DNA of 64,000 nucleotides, taken from the NCBI RefSeq assembly GCF_024721995.1, contig NZ_JANQBC010000012.1, positions 124,001-188,000 on the forward strand, written 5' to 3'. Position numbers and translations under genes: made by a program. Under the pieces are notes generated by a model. That model was not told the DNA's origin and searched no databases. It worked only from the letters and a program-made list of their open reading frames with translations. The stretch's first letter is position 1. Every line of letters begins with the position of its first letter. Below are positions 30,589-38,695 of this stretch, piece after piece. The stretch is from Paenibacillus radicibacter (GTDB lineage: Bacteria; Bacillota; Bacilli; Paenibacillales; NBRC-103111).

Positions 30589-31734
30589 TTATTCAGGCTG
30601 GAAAGGAGTTGGCCCCTCAGACTGCAATCCAAAATGATTCAAAATGCCCTGGACAATCCGCTCACTCGCTTGTCCATCCCCATAAGGATTTGCGGACTTG
30701 CTCATCTTCTCATAGGCTTCTGGATTCGTTAGCAATTCACAAGCTTCCTTGTAAATTAATTCAGAATCAGAACCTACAAGTTTCAAAGTTCCAGCAGCAA
30801 TTCCTTCTGGACGTTCTGTCGTGTCACGCAGTACAAGTACAGGAACACCGAACGATGGTGCTTCTTCTTGCAAACCACCAGAATCGGTTAGGATCATATA
30901 AGTATGTGGATAGAAGTTATGCAACTCCATCACATCAAGCGGTTCAATGAGCTTAATACGTGGGTGACCTCCAAGCATTGCATGGGCAGGTTCACGAACA
31001 GCCGGGCTTAAATGCACCGGATACACAATTGCAATATCTTCGAACTCATCAGCCAAGCGCTTCACCGCTTCAAAAATACGACGGTGCGGCTCACCTTGCG
31101 ATTCACGGCGGTGTGCCGTCATCAAGATCAACTTCTTACCCTTCGCCCAATCTAGTACAGGATGTGTAAAGTCTTCTTTAACCGTGTATTGGAATACATC
31201 CGTCACGGTATTACCTGTAATATAGATGGTGCTCTCCGACTTGTTCTCTTTGCGCAGGTTTTCTGCAGACCAGTCTGTCGGAGCGAAATGAAGGTCAGCT
31301 AACACACCGGTTAACTGACGGTTCATCTCTTCAGGGAATGGGGACATCTTATTCCATGTACGTAAACCCGCTTCAACATGTCCGACTGAAATTTGCTGCA
31401 CGAATGCAGCGTAACTCGCTAGGAACGTTGTTAACGTATCACCATGTACAAGAATAAGATCGGGCTTCGTTTCACTAAACACAGGATCAAGACCTTGTAA
31501 GACGCGGATCGTCAGTTCATTTAATGTTTGACGGTCTTTCATTACATTCAGGTCAAAGTCAGGTGTAATTTTGAAAATGTCCAGCACTTGATCCAGCATC
31601 TCACGATGCTGTGCAGTTACACAGACAAGCGATTCAATCTTGTCTTCATGTTTTTGCAATTCAAGTACTAAAGGTGCCATTTTGATCGCTTCTGGTCGCG
31701 TACCAAAAATCGTAATGATTTTTAAACGTTTCAA
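30589..31734 (-). CDS. mnaA: UDP-N-acetylglucosamine 2-epimerase (non-hydrolysing)
   Basis: Interconverts UDP-GlcNAc and UDP-ManNAc for teichoic acid linkage units and other wall polymers. Start is TTG 31734: it has AAGGGGG 9 nt upstream and gives the family N-terminus LKRLKIITIFGTRPEAIKMAP. The upstream ATG at 31860 would overlap upp on unrelated sequence. Motifs VHGDTLTTFLAS, GHVEAGLRTW, TAHRRES and LTDSGGLQEEAPSFGVP are intact in 381 residues. It follows upp by 46 bp and is probably cotranscribed with it. Confidence 0.96.
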   Translation of the reverse strand: MKRLKIITIFGTRPEAIKMAPLVLELQKHEDKIESLVCVTAQHREMLDQVLDIFKITPDFDLNVMKDRQTLNELTIRVLQGLDPVFSETKPDLILVHGDTLTTFLASYAAFVQQISVGHVEAGLRTWNKMSPFPEEMNRQLTGVLADLHFAPTDWSAENLRKENKSESTIYITGNTVTDVFQYTVKEDFTHPVLDWAKGKKLILMTAHRRESQGEPHRRIFEAVKRLADEFEDIAIVYPVHLSPAVREPAHAMLGGHPRIKLIEPLDVMELHNFYPHTYMILTDSGGLQEEAPSFGVPVLVLRDTTERPEGIAAGTLKLVGSDSELIYKEACELLTNPEAYEKMSKSANPYGDGQASERIVQGILNHFGLQSEGPTPFQPE

Positions 31735-31780
31735 GCCGTAAGCCCCCTTCTCTATCTCCCTATTAACGCCCTTGTGAATC

Positions 31781-32410
31781 CTACTTCGTGCCGAATAATC
31801 GGTCTCCAGCATCTCCAAGACCCGGTACGATATAACCATGATCATTGAGTTGCTCGTCAACTGCTGCTAAGTAGATGTCGATATCTGGATGTGCTTCTTG
31901 CACAGCGCGAACGCCTTCCGGTGCTGCAATTAGACACATTAACTTGATTTGCGTGCAGTTACGATTCTTAAGTGCCGTAATCGCTGCAATCGCCGAACCA
32001 CCTGTAGCTAGCATTGGATCAAGCACAATCAATTGACGTTCTTGAACGTCAGTAGGAAGTTTCACATAGTATTCTACGGGTTGAAGGGTCTCTGGGTCGC
32101 GATATAATCCAATATGACCTACTTTTGCCCCTGGAATGAGGTTAAGAACACCTTCTACCATCCCGAGTCCAGCGCGTAAAATCGGAATTAAACCGAGCAT
32201 TCTTCCTGAAATCGTATAGCAAGTCGCTTCGGTTACTGGTGTTTTTACTTGAATTGGTGATAATGGCAAGTTGCGTGTAATCTCGTATGCCATTAAAGTT
32301 GCAACCTCGTCGACAAGATCGCGGAAATCCTTCGTATTCGTTCGCTCATCGCGGATGAGCGTCAGCTTATGCTGAATAAGTGGGTGATCACACACAAACA
32401 CTTTTCCCAT
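31781..32410 (-). CDS. upp: Uracil phosphoribosyltransferase
   Basis: Salvages uracil with PRPP to UMP in the cytoplasm. The 209-residue chain has the PRPP motif [16 protein letters not shown] and the uracil-binding C-terminal stretch [15 protein letters not shown] precedes ATG 32410. It has its own promoter, and two terminator-like hairpins insulate it from the RNA unit upstream. It complements codBA (45.6-48.3 kb), which supplies uracil from cytosine. Confidence 0.97.
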   Translation of the reverse strand: MGKVFVCDHPLIQHKLTLIRDERTNTKDFRDLVDEVATLMAYEITRNLPLSPIQVKTPVTEATCYTISGRMLGLIPILRAGLGMVEGVLNLIPGAKVGHIGLYRDPETLQPVEYYVKLPTDVQERQLIVLDPMLATGGSAIAAITALKNRNCTQIKLMCLIAAPEGVRAVQEAHPDIDIYLAAVDEQLNDHGYIVPGLGDAGDRLFGTK

Positions 32411-32462
32411 TTTTAAATAATCCTCCTAAAAAATCATTCTATATCCAATGAAAATCCGTTCT

Positions 32463-32471
32463 ATTATACCA
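32463..32471 (-). promoter_or_regulatory. Extended -10 promoter of upp
   Basis: Minus strand TGGTATAAT: perfect TATAAT with the TGn extension, 52 bp upstream of upp. No good -35 is seen. Confidence 0.65.
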
Positions 32472-32518
32472 TACGGTTTCCCCCTTATCCTACCCAAATC
32501 TGGGATGGGAGATACCAG

Positions 32519-32549
32519 AAAAAACGGTAAGTCTTGTACTTCACCGTTT
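32519..32549 (-). terminator. Terminator-like hairpin upstream of upp
   Basis: Minus strand AACGGT-G-AAGT/ACTT-A-CCGTT stem followed by six T residues. Confidence 0.65.
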
Positions 32550-32573
32550 GTCATAAATCCGATCTAAAAATAA

Positions 32574-32606
32574 TCAAAAAGCCCTCGGCTCAAGTCGATG
32601 GGCTTC
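32574..32606 (-). terminator. Terminator of the glyA-upp intergenic RNA unit
   Basis: Minus strand AAGCCC-A-TCG/CGA-GGGCTT stem followed by TTTTTG, separating the non-coding unit at 32648-32902 from upp. Confidence 0.7.
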
Positions 32607-32647
32607 ATGTATGTGTGATTGCTAGCTCTTATTCAAGAAAAATCCGT

Positions 32648-32902
32648 AAAAACAACCCGAGGTAGCGTGAGCGCCCTAATATTCTTGAGGTAAGTTCGTG
32701 TGATGGTTATTAGGGTAGATCAGCTTCCTTGTTGGATGCAAAAGTCGTCGGTGCAATGCGCTGATACGCTCATATGCGGTCCGTGCTCTCGATGTTACAG
32801 ACTACGTCTCTTTCTTTTCTTGGGGTTGTGATCATGGATGATTCGAAAGAGTGTTCGTCTTCTCTAGGTGTTAGTCTAAATAGTAACCTCGAGTTGCTTT
32901 AC
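32648..32902 (-). ncRNA. Candidate structured non-coding RNA of unknown family
   Basis: An independent transcription unit of about 255 nt between the glyA terminator and upp. It has its own promoter (-10 at 32909-32914). Its two ends can pair: CAACTCGAGGT at 32886-32896 with ACCTCGGGTTG at 32653-32663, followed by T5. Internal hairpins are 32674-32681 with 32708-32715 (8 bp) and 32719-32724 with 32760-32765 (6 bp). The only ATG frame tried is about 21 codons without a ribosome site. No motif of 6S, SRP, tmRNA, RNase P or a T-box was recognised. If the first T run is passed, the transcript would end at the hairpin at 32574-32606. Confidence 0.5.
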
Positions 32903-32908
32903 AAGTAA

Positions 32909-32951
32909 ATCATATCACTTCCTACTGGCGCGCTCTGTGAAATACATCACA
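32909..32951 (-). promoter_or_regulatory. Fnr-type promoter: palindrome centred at -41.5 of a TATGAT -10
   Basis: The minus-strand -10 TATGAT (32909-32914) has no -35 box. Instead the perfect TGTGA-N6-TCACA palindrome TGTGATGTATTTCACA (32936-32951) is centred exactly 29.5 bp before the first -10 base, i.e. -41.5. This is the geometry of class II Crp/Fnr activation. It drives the putative RNA at 32648-32902. Confidence 0.65.
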
Positions 32952-32984
32952 AATTAATGAATAGCAAACAAATATTTTACTTTT

Positions 32985-33020
32985 AAAAAAAGACCCCTTC
33001 TCACAAGGAGAAGAAGTCTT
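32985..33020 (-). terminator. Intrinsic terminator after glyA
   Basis: Minus strand AAGAC-TTCTTCTC/GAGAAGGGG-TCTT stem and TTTTTTT run, 14 bp past the glyA stop codon. Confidence 0.8.
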
Positions 33021-33033
33021 GAACATTTCGCTA

Positions 33034-34281
33034 TTAGTAAGTTAATCCTTCGTACATCGGGTACTGATCTGTTAACCCTTTAACCATGCCACGAACCTGT
33101 TCGTGAACGGCTGCGTCTTCTGGATTTTTCAGTGTAAGGGCAATGATCTTCGCAATCGTCTTCATTGCTTCTGTATCCATACCGCGGGAAGTAACCGCTG
33201 GCGTACCGATACGGATGCCGCTTGTTACGAATGGTGATGTTGGGTCAAATGGAATTGCGTTCTTGTTACAAGTTACGCCTACTTCATCTAGCAAGTGCTC
33301 GGCTACTTTACCTGTAAGGTTCAAGTTTTGAAGATCAATGAGTAGCAAGTGGTTGTCTGTACCACCAGATACAAGATTGATACCTTCTGCTGTTAAGCTC
33401 TCTGCTAGAACTACTGCGTTATCGATAACGTTCTGTGCATATGTCTTGAATTCTGGTTTGAGCGCCTCACCTAATGCAACAGCCTTCGCTGCAATAATGT
33501 GCATAAGTGGTCCGCCTTGGGAACCTGGGAATACCGCTTTATCGATGGCTTGCGCCCAAGATTTACGGCACAAGATCATACCACCGCGAGGTCCGCGAAG
33601 GGTCTTGTGTGTCGTAGTCGTTACGAAGTGAGCATGCGGAACTGGGTTTGGATGCAAACCTGCAGCTACAAGTCCTGCGATATGCGCCATGTCTACCATG
33701 AACAATGCGCCAACGTCGTTTGCGATTGCAGCCATCTTTTCAAAATCAATAATACGCGGGTAAGCACTTGCACCTGCTACGATCATACGTGGCTTGTGCT
33801 TGAATGCTGCCTTACGTACATCTTCATAGTCGATTTGGGAGTCTGTCTCACGTACGCCATACGCCACGAAGTTATATAGAATACCAGAAGCGTTCACTGG
33901 GCTACCATGTGTTAAGTGACCACCATGTGCAAGATTCATTCCTAGTACAGTATCACCAGGCTTAAGAGCTGCAAGGTAAACAGCCATGTTCGCTTGTGCG
34001 CCAGAGTGTGGCTGAACGTTCACGTGTTCTGCACCGAACAATTCTTTTGCACGATCACGTGCGATGTCTTCGACAATATCTACGTACTCGCAACCACCAT
34101 AGTAACGACGACCTGGGTAGCCTTCTGCGTACTTATTAGTAAGAACTGTACCTGCTGCTTCCATAACTGCGCGGGATACGAAGTTCTCGGATGCGATAAG
34201 TTCGATTTTGTCACGTTGACGACCGAGCTCAAGGTTAATGGCTTCGACGATTTTAGGGTCTTGGTTTTTTAAAAATTCCAT
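33034..34281 (-). CDS. glyA: Serine hydroxymethyltransferase
   Basis: PLP enzyme converting serine and tetrahydrofolate to glycine and 5,10-methylene-THF, the main one-carbon source for purine and thymidylate synthesis. The PLP lysine lies in [15 protein letters not shown], and the N-terminus [12 protein letters not shown] is conserved. ATG 34281 was chosen (415 residues, GAGGAGG upstream). The apparent extension to 34347 runs into a palindromic repeat. It is downstream of rpiB and ywlG; a ZTP riboswitch upstream of rpiB may control the group if the repeat at 34336-34499 is read through. Confidence 0.97.
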   Translation of the reverse strand: MEFLKNQDPKIVEAINLELGRQRDKIELIASENFVSRAVMEAAGTVLTNKYAEGYPGRRYYGGCEYVDIVEDIARDRAKELFGAEHVNVQPHSGAQANMAVYLAALKPGDTVLGMNLAHGGHLTHGSPVNASGILYNFVAYGVRETDSQIDYEDVRKAAFKHKPRMIVAGASAYPRIIDFEKMAAIANDVGALFMVDMAHIAGLVAAGLHPNPVPHAHFVTTTTHKTLRGPRGGMILCRKSWAQAIDKAVFPGSQGGPLMHIIAAKAVALGEALKPEFKTYAQNVIDNAVVLAESLTAEGINLVSGGTDNHLLLIDLQNLNLTGKVAEHLLDEVGVTCNKNAIPFDPTSPFVTSGIRIGTPAVTSRGMDTEAMKTIAKIIALTLKNPEDAAVHEQVRGMVKGLTDQYPMYEGLTY

Positions 34282-34335
34282 GGATGATTCCTCCTCGGGG
34301 GTAGGTTCAAAAAGGACGGAATACTGTGGAAACAG

Positions 34336-34499
34336 GAGTGTGTTCATTAAGTTGGACGCTACAGAGGAAAAAGCACTTCCGGTCGCTGTCTCAATCGTGA
34401 ATTTTGAATTGATTTAATGGTATCTTCACGATTTCAAAGGCGAACGCTTACGCTCCTACAGTTGCTTCTTCCTCTTTCGCTAACTTCATGAACACACTC
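34336..34499. repeat. 165-bp palindromic element, copy 1
   Basis: Terminal inverted repeats of about 38 nt (left GAGTGTGTTCAT at 34336-34347, right ATGAACACACTC at 34488-34499, plus inner GAGGAAAAAGCA/TGCTTCTTCCTC) enclose a conserved core. The core starts GCACTTCCGGTCGCTGTCTC and includes a hairpin AATCGTGAA...TTCACGATT. It lies between ywlG and glyA. A second copy is at 50560-50725. The 34282-34335 gap holds only the glyA ribosome site. Confidence 0.85.
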
Positions 34500-34544
34500 T
34501 TACGATTCTGTTTTACTTCGTATGCCTTTTTGAACGTTATATTT

Positions 34545-35147
34545 TTATAAACAGTTGTTCAGTTCGTTATTACTTGTTGATTGATCTTGAGGTTCATCTA
34601 AGGTGTATACGGCACGAGTGCCGCCGATTAGTTTAGGACGTGAGAATGCCATGGTGCAATAAGCGCTGCCGATCAATTTGTTCGAAGGACGAACAGGGAC
34701 GGCAACCGGTCTTAGATGCATACCGATTAGGGTAGAGCCAATATCGATCCCGGCATGGGCGCGAATGTGCTCGACGACGACTGCATCTGGCAAGTGGCGG
34801 TAAGCATAAGCTGCCATGGAACCTCCTGCTCGTGGCATTGGAATAACACTTACGGGTACCAGCTGGTAACGCTCTGCAACCTTGCTGCTTACGACTAATG
34901 CCCGATTCAGATGTTCACAACATTGAAAGGCGGGAAATAAGCCGAATTCACGACATACAAGCTCAATCGCTTGGTACAACTCTTGTGCGACTTCAAGTGT
35001 CCCAGATGTACCAATATGTGCACCGCGCACTTCTGAGGTCGAACAGCCAATCACAACAAGCTGACCTGCCTGCATGCTTCCTGCTTGAACAAGTTCGCGC
35101 AAGTTCTGCTCGGTAGCTTCACCAATTGCTGCAACTTCGTTTGGCAT
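34545..35147 (-). CDS. ywlG: UPF0340/TIGR01440 family protein (YwlG-like)
   Basis: A conserved Firmicutes protein of unknown function, 200 residues from ATG 35147 (AAAGGAGG 7 nt upstream; a longer frame to 35216 would overlap rpiB). Conserved features include VIGCSTSEVRGAHIGTSGT, FQCCEHLNRALV and RAGGSMAAYAY, with Cys-Cys-Glu-His suggesting a metal or catalytic site. Its place between rpiB and glyA matches B. subtilis. No catalytic activity is established. Confidence 0.88.
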   Translation of the reverse strand: MPNEVAAIGEATEQNLRELVQAGSMQAGQLVVIGCSTSEVRGAHIGTSGTLEVAQELYQAIELVCREFGLFPAFQCCEHLNRALVVSSKVAERYQLVPVSVIPMPRAGGSMAAYAYRHLPDAVVVEHIRAHAGIDIGSTLIGMHLRPVAVPVRPSNKLIGSAYCTMAFSRPKLIGGTRAVYTLDEPQDQSTSNNELNNCL

Positions 35148-35193
35148 AGGAACTTCCTCCTTTACACCAACTGCTTCATTTTTCACCAACCGA

Positions 35194-35646
35194 TTAGGAT
35201 TGTAAACGAGCTTCAAGTGCTGTTAGTTTACCAATGCGTGCACAGTGACGTGGACCTTCTGAGAACTCCGTCTCCAGCCATACTTTCACGATTTCTTCTG
35301 CAACGCCAGGACCGACTACACGCTCTCCAAGTGCTAATACGTTGGAGTCATTATGTTCACGAGTTGCTTTTGCAGAGAACAAGTCTTGTACCAATGCACA
35401 GCGAATGCCTTGGAATTTGTTAGCTGCGATCGACATGCCGATGCCCGTTCCACAGATTAGAATGCCACGATTTGCTTCACCAGACACGACTTTCTCGCAT
35501 ACAGCAGCTGCAAAATCAGGATAATCCACTGAGTCTGGACCGTTCACACCGAAATCTTGTACAACATGTCCGAGTTGTTCTAGTAATGGGATAATAACAT
35601 CTTTCAAGCGGTATCCTGCGTGATCTGCACCAATTGCAATTTTCAT
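35194..35646 (-). CDS. rpiB: Ribose-5-phosphate isomerase B
   Basis: Interconverts ribose 5-phosphate and ribulose 5-phosphate in the pentose phosphate pathway; the product feeds PRPP and hence ZTP/purine synthesis. The 150-residue LacAB/RpiB fold begins MKIAIGADHAGYRLKD and has the phosphate-binding loop CGTGIGMSIAANK with Cys and Thr, and the conserved HNDSNVLALGERV. ATG 35646 has GAGGAGG upstream. It is the first gene after the ZTP riboswitch. Confidence 0.96.
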   Translation of the reverse strand: MKIAIGADHAGYRLKDVIIPLLEQLGHVVQDFGVNGPDSVDYPDFAAAVCEKVVSGEANRGILICGTGIGMSIAANKFQGIRCALVQDLFSAKATREHNDSNVLALGERVVGPGVAEEIVKVWLETEFSEGPRHCARIGKLTALEARLQS

Positions 35647-35782
35647 TCGTAACGCCTCCTCGATTTGCCCCGAATCTTAAGCTGATGGAGCTTTAAACAT
35701 GCATTCATTATACCCCATTTTGCAGGACATTCCAGTCAGGCGAGGTCAATGATAGTGGATGACAGGAACCTCATACGAAATG

Positions 35783-35828
35783 AAAAAAAGAGCATACGAC
35801 ATGCGCATACACACGTCGAATACTCTTT
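35783..35828 (-). terminator. Riboswitch-linked intrinsic terminator
   Basis: Minus strand hairpin AAGAGTATTCGAC/GTCGTATGCTCTT (few mismatches), then seven T residues. It starts directly at the 3' end of the ZTP aptamer, so aptamer folding can compete with the terminator stem. Confidence 0.8.
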
Positions 35829-35899
35829 GCCCAGGCGACCGGCCGTATCCCTCGATGCTCCACTGTGGTTAGACCCACTCGTCGCCAGTTACATCGAGG
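35829..35899 (-). promoter_or_regulatory. ZTP/ZMP (pfl motif) riboswitch aptamer
   Basis: Read on the minus strand the leader contains the pfl/ZTP pattern in order: P1 CCTCGATG/CATCGAGG, AACTGGCG, a GTGG...CCAC hairpin, GGAGC, and the conserved 3' domain CGCCTGGGC preceded by GGCCGGT. ZTP riboswitches sense 5-aminoimidazole-carboxamide riboside 5'-triphosphate, a signal of folate shortage, and usually turn on one-carbon genes. Here the first gene is rpiB, followed by ywlG and glyA. A terminator follows immediately. Confidence 0.88.
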
Positions 35900-35975
35900 C
35901 TTCATAATTGCTCTTATTGTAGCTTAATGCTAGATGGCTGTAAAGGGATTTGACCCCTATATTTTTCAATCCTAA

Positions 35976-36554
35976 TTAGGACCGATGCAGACACGAAATG
36001 AGCTTGTGAATTTCCTGTTCAATCTCTGCAGCTGTCATCCGATAACGTTCAAGTGAGCCACCGAATGGGTCGGAAATATCAATGTTCGGAACACGCCGCT
36101 CAAGCTCATAATAACGTTCTTTCTCTGCTTCCGTAATCTCATGACCAAGCGCTTGTTTGAGGCTTAACTCCGCAATGAGCTCTTCACGCTCCTGCTGAAT
36201 AAGAGAGGCACCGCTGTCCCCATTGGTATATTCTTTGAAGGTAAACGTTTTACCCACAACGTCTGGGAAATGTTGAATGAGTGCCTGTTTATGACTCTGT
36301 GTCATGGTTAGAATGAGATCTGCCCACTGAACGTTATCTGAATGAATCGAGCTTGAGCGAATCGCGTCAGATGCACCCTTTTCCCGTAAAATGTGAGCGG
36401 AATGATTGGAAATCGGGGAACCATTCGACGCATAAACTCCAGCAGATCGCACTTCCACTGCCATTCCAGCGTCCCCAGCCAGCTTACGCATGAGCCCTTC
36501 TGCTAGCGGTGAGCGACATGTGTTGCCCGTACATACAAATAAAATGCGTAACAT
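35976..36554 (-). CDS. ywlE: Protein-arginine phosphatase YwlE (LMW-PTP family)
   Basis: Low-molecular-weight phosphatase that in Bacillus removes phosphate from arginine in proteins tagged by McsB for ClpCP. The P-loop is CTGNTCRSP: the Thr between Asn and Cys is the residue associated with phospho-arginine specificity in B. subtilis YwlE, where tyrosine phosphatases usually have Ile. The general acid Asp lies in SDPFGGS. ATG 36554 was chosen; GTG 36560 is in frame. The 192-residue chain is longer than the B. subtilis protein, with an inserted charged segment around residues 112-145 (QEREELIAELSLKQALG). Confidence 0.92.
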   Translation of the reverse strand: MLRILFVCTGNTCRSPLAEGLMRKLAGDAGMAVEVRSAGVYASNGSPISNHSAHILREKGASDAIRSSSIHSDNVQWADLILTMTQSHKQALIQHFPDVVGKTFTFKEYTNGDSGASLIQQEREELIAELSLKQALGHEITEAEKERYYELERRVPNIDISDPFGGSLERYRMTAAEIEQEIHKLISCLHRS

Positions 36555-36680
36555 TCTCACCGCATCCCTTCTCTGTGTTTCTATACTTCTATTATACCTG
36601 ATTTCATAAGAAATGCCTCATCATAAGGCTGATGAAGCATGAAAGATGGGCTAGAAGACCACTATTAAACTCAGCACTTA

Positions 36681-37241
36681 TCAAAGTAAAAAGTTCAATC
36701 CGAAAGCAAGAAGGATAATACCACCCACTGCTTCGCCATAACCACCGAAGATGCGAGATACGTGTTTACCAAGCAACAATCCTAAGATCGACATGATGCC
36801 CCCTACAATTCCAAACATCAATACGGTCAGAAGAACATCCGTGGCAAACATTCCGAGTGACACCCCAACGGAGAAGGAATCCACAGACACGCTTAACGCG
36901 AACAAGGCGAGTCCCCACAGCGTTAGCGGCTGACGTATGGGCTCGGAGCTGTTCGAACTGCTAAGTGAGGAATAGAGCATATGCCCACCAAGTACGACTA
37001 GTAGAATTCCACCGATGGAGACAGCTACTTGTCCGAGTAACGAGGACATATAATGCCCCATGAAAATACCGACTAACGGCATCAATATATGAAAAAGTCC
37101 AATGACAAATGATAGCCATGCAATATGAAGCAGTCGTACCCCTCTCATGCCCATTCCAAGGCCGAGCGAAAAAGCGTCAAACCCAAGGGCGACTGACATG
37201 ATGAATATCGTCATAAACTGCCCCAATGCAAAACTATACAT
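36681..37241 (-). CDS. mntP: Putative manganese efflux pump MntP
   Basis: Six-helix inner-membrane Mn(II) exporter. Both internal repeats show the signature aspartate: ALGFDAFSLGLGMGM and SVSVDSFSVGVSLG. ATG 37241 was chosen (187 residues, AGGGGG upstream); an in-frame start at 37295 adds 18 non-conserved residues. It corresponds to B. subtilis YwlD in position, between ywlC and ywlE. No yybP-ykoY manganese riboswitch was recognised in the short upstream gap. Both repeats are complete. Confidence 0.9.
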   Translation of the reverse strand: MYSFALGQFMTIFIMSVALGFDAFSLGLGMGMRGVRLLHIAWLSFVIGLFHILMPLVGIFMGHYMSSLLGQVAVSIGGILLVVLGGHMLYSSLSSSNSSEPIRQPLTLWGLALFALSVSVDSFSVGVSLGMFATDVLLTVLMFGIVGGIMSILGLLLGKHVSRIFGGYGEAVGGIILLAFGLNFLL

Positions 37242-37328
37242 CCCTACGCCCCCTGTCCACCTTTTCTTCTCCCAACATATGCGGGAGGTGGACAAATCAT
37301 GCGTAAGGTTTCAATGCGCGAACACGGG

Positions 37329-38477
37329 TTAGTGCCCTTCGTCCGAGTGAATGATGTTGCCGCCTGCGGCTTTGCGCAGGCGGTTCATGATCGCAGCCCC
37401 GATGCCATGCTCGGGGCAAGATTCTGCCAAGATGAAGGTCGCTTCATCTTGGTCGAACTGCCGCAGGGCTGCGAACAGCCCCTGCGCGATGGTATGCGGC
37501 GCGGCGAGCGTGCCGCAGGCAACGACGACGTCGGCCTCCTCGTAGAGGGCCGACCGTTCGGTGCGGGTGAGCACGCCTGTGCGCTCACCGCGGGATTTCG
37601 CGGCGCGCAGCTCGCGCCGGATCGTACTCGCGACGGCGTCCGGATCAGCGCCGTCGACTAAGATCATTCGTCCACGCGGTGCGTAGTGGGCGTACTTCAT
37701 GCCCGGCGCACGAGGCGCCTCGCCCGCGATTGCAGCAGAGCTTGATGTGTCAGCGGCTATGCCCGGTGACATATCGATCGACTCTGCTGCATCGCCGGAA
37801 GGCTCGCCCCCCGCCGGGGCGATGACCGTGACGCCGGGCAGCGCTTCGCGCAGCTGCTCGGCGGTCACGCCGCCAGGACGCAGGATGTGCAAAGCATCCT
37901 GCGCCCACTCTACCACCGTCGACTCGAGTCCGACGGTGGCTGACCCTGCCTCGACGATGCCGCCAATGCGGCCGTCGAGATCAGCTAACACGTGCTCGGC
38001 ACGTGTTGGGCTTGGCTTACCCGAGGAGTTTGCGCTCGGGGCAGCAATGGGTCTGCCCGAGAGGCGAATGAGCTCGCGGGCAACGGTATTGTCGGGGATG
38101 CGAATCCCGACAGTGGAAAGCCCCGCTGTGACGAGCGGGGAGATGGTTCCTTGGCGAACGGGAAAAATGATCGTCAGCGGCCCTGGCCAGAACGCTTCCA
38201 TTAATTGTTCCACGGGACCTTCAACAGGTTTTGTCCACTTCGGCAAATCCTGACGGTCTGCAATATGCACGATAAGCGGGTTGTCGGAAGGTCGTCCTTT
38301 GGCCATGAAAATCTGCTTAACGGCATCGGTATTCGTGGCATCCGCCCCAAGTCCGTACACCGTTTCGGTTGGGAAAGCGACGGTTTGTCCTTGTCGAAGC
38401 AGCTCTGCTGCGTCACTTAATGCTTCTTGTGAGGCAGCTTCATCTATGTGCCTTGCGATATGCCATTGTTTCGTCAA
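37329..38477 (-). CDS. ywlC: L-threonylcarbamoyladenylate synthase (Sua5 type)
   Basis: Makes threonylcarbamoyl-AMP for t6A37 tRNA modification. The N-terminal YrdC domain (about 15-215) shows AFPTETVYGLGADA, KGRPSDNPLIVHI and PSANSSGKPSPTR. The C-terminal Sua5 domain (about 270-375) makes it a 382-residue Sua5 rather than a short TsaC. The linker (about 235-265) is Ser/Ala-rich. Start is TTG 38477 with GAGG 6 nt upstream. The gene is strikingly G+C-rich compared with its neighbours, especially 37340-38160. Gene order with mntP, ywlE and spoIIR is the Bacillales one. Confidence 0.95.
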   Translation of the reverse strand: MTKQWHIARHIDEAASQEALSDAAELLRQGQTVAFPTETVYGLGADATNTDAVKQIFMAKGRPSDNPLIVHIADRQDLPKWTKPVEGPVEQLMEAFWPGPLTIIFPVRQGTISPLVTAGLSTVGIRIPDNTVARELIRLSGRPIAAPSANSSGKPSPTRAEHVLADLDGRIGGIVEAGSATVGLESTVVEWAQDALHILRPGGVTAEQLREALPGVTVIAPAGGEPSGDAAESIDMSPGIAADTSSSAAIAGEAPRAPGMKYAHYAPRGRMILVDGADPDAVASTIRRELRAAKSRGERTGVLTRTERSALYEEADVVVACGTLAAPHTIAQGLFAALRQFDQDEATFILAESCPEHGIGAAIMNRLRKAAGGNIIHSDEGH

Positions 38478-38695
38478 AACGTCCTCATCCTTTGCTTCTT
38501 GAATTCAAGTCTATGGTAAAAGTTTTCATAATTATCTGATTAGGGAATTATTCGGCTTTTCAAGTAATCGTTAGTTGCTATACTAGAAGAGATCACCTAC
38601 GTGTATCTTCACTTTAAAATGTGCGTCTGATGTGTCAAAATTTTACCGAAAATGGTGCCATCACGCAATCCTACCGCAAAGGAGTCTCAATTACA

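Noticed and set aside
32640-32900. Possible known RNA (6S, SRP/scRNA, tmRNA, RNase P, T-box) between glyA and upp
   Set aside because: End pairing resembles 6S or SRP RNA, but the SRP helix-8 motif, the tmRNA ends, the RNase P GAGGAAAGUCC core and the T-box sequence are all absent. Left as an unassigned ncRNA.
34282-34347. N-terminal extension of GlyA
   Set aside because: The 22 extra residues are encoded partly by the palindromic repeat and lack a ribosome site; ATG 34281 has a strong one.
37299-38253. Plus-strand ORFs opposite ywlC
   Set aside because: They are long only because the ywlC coding strand is G+C-rich; no ribosome sites and no family resemblance.
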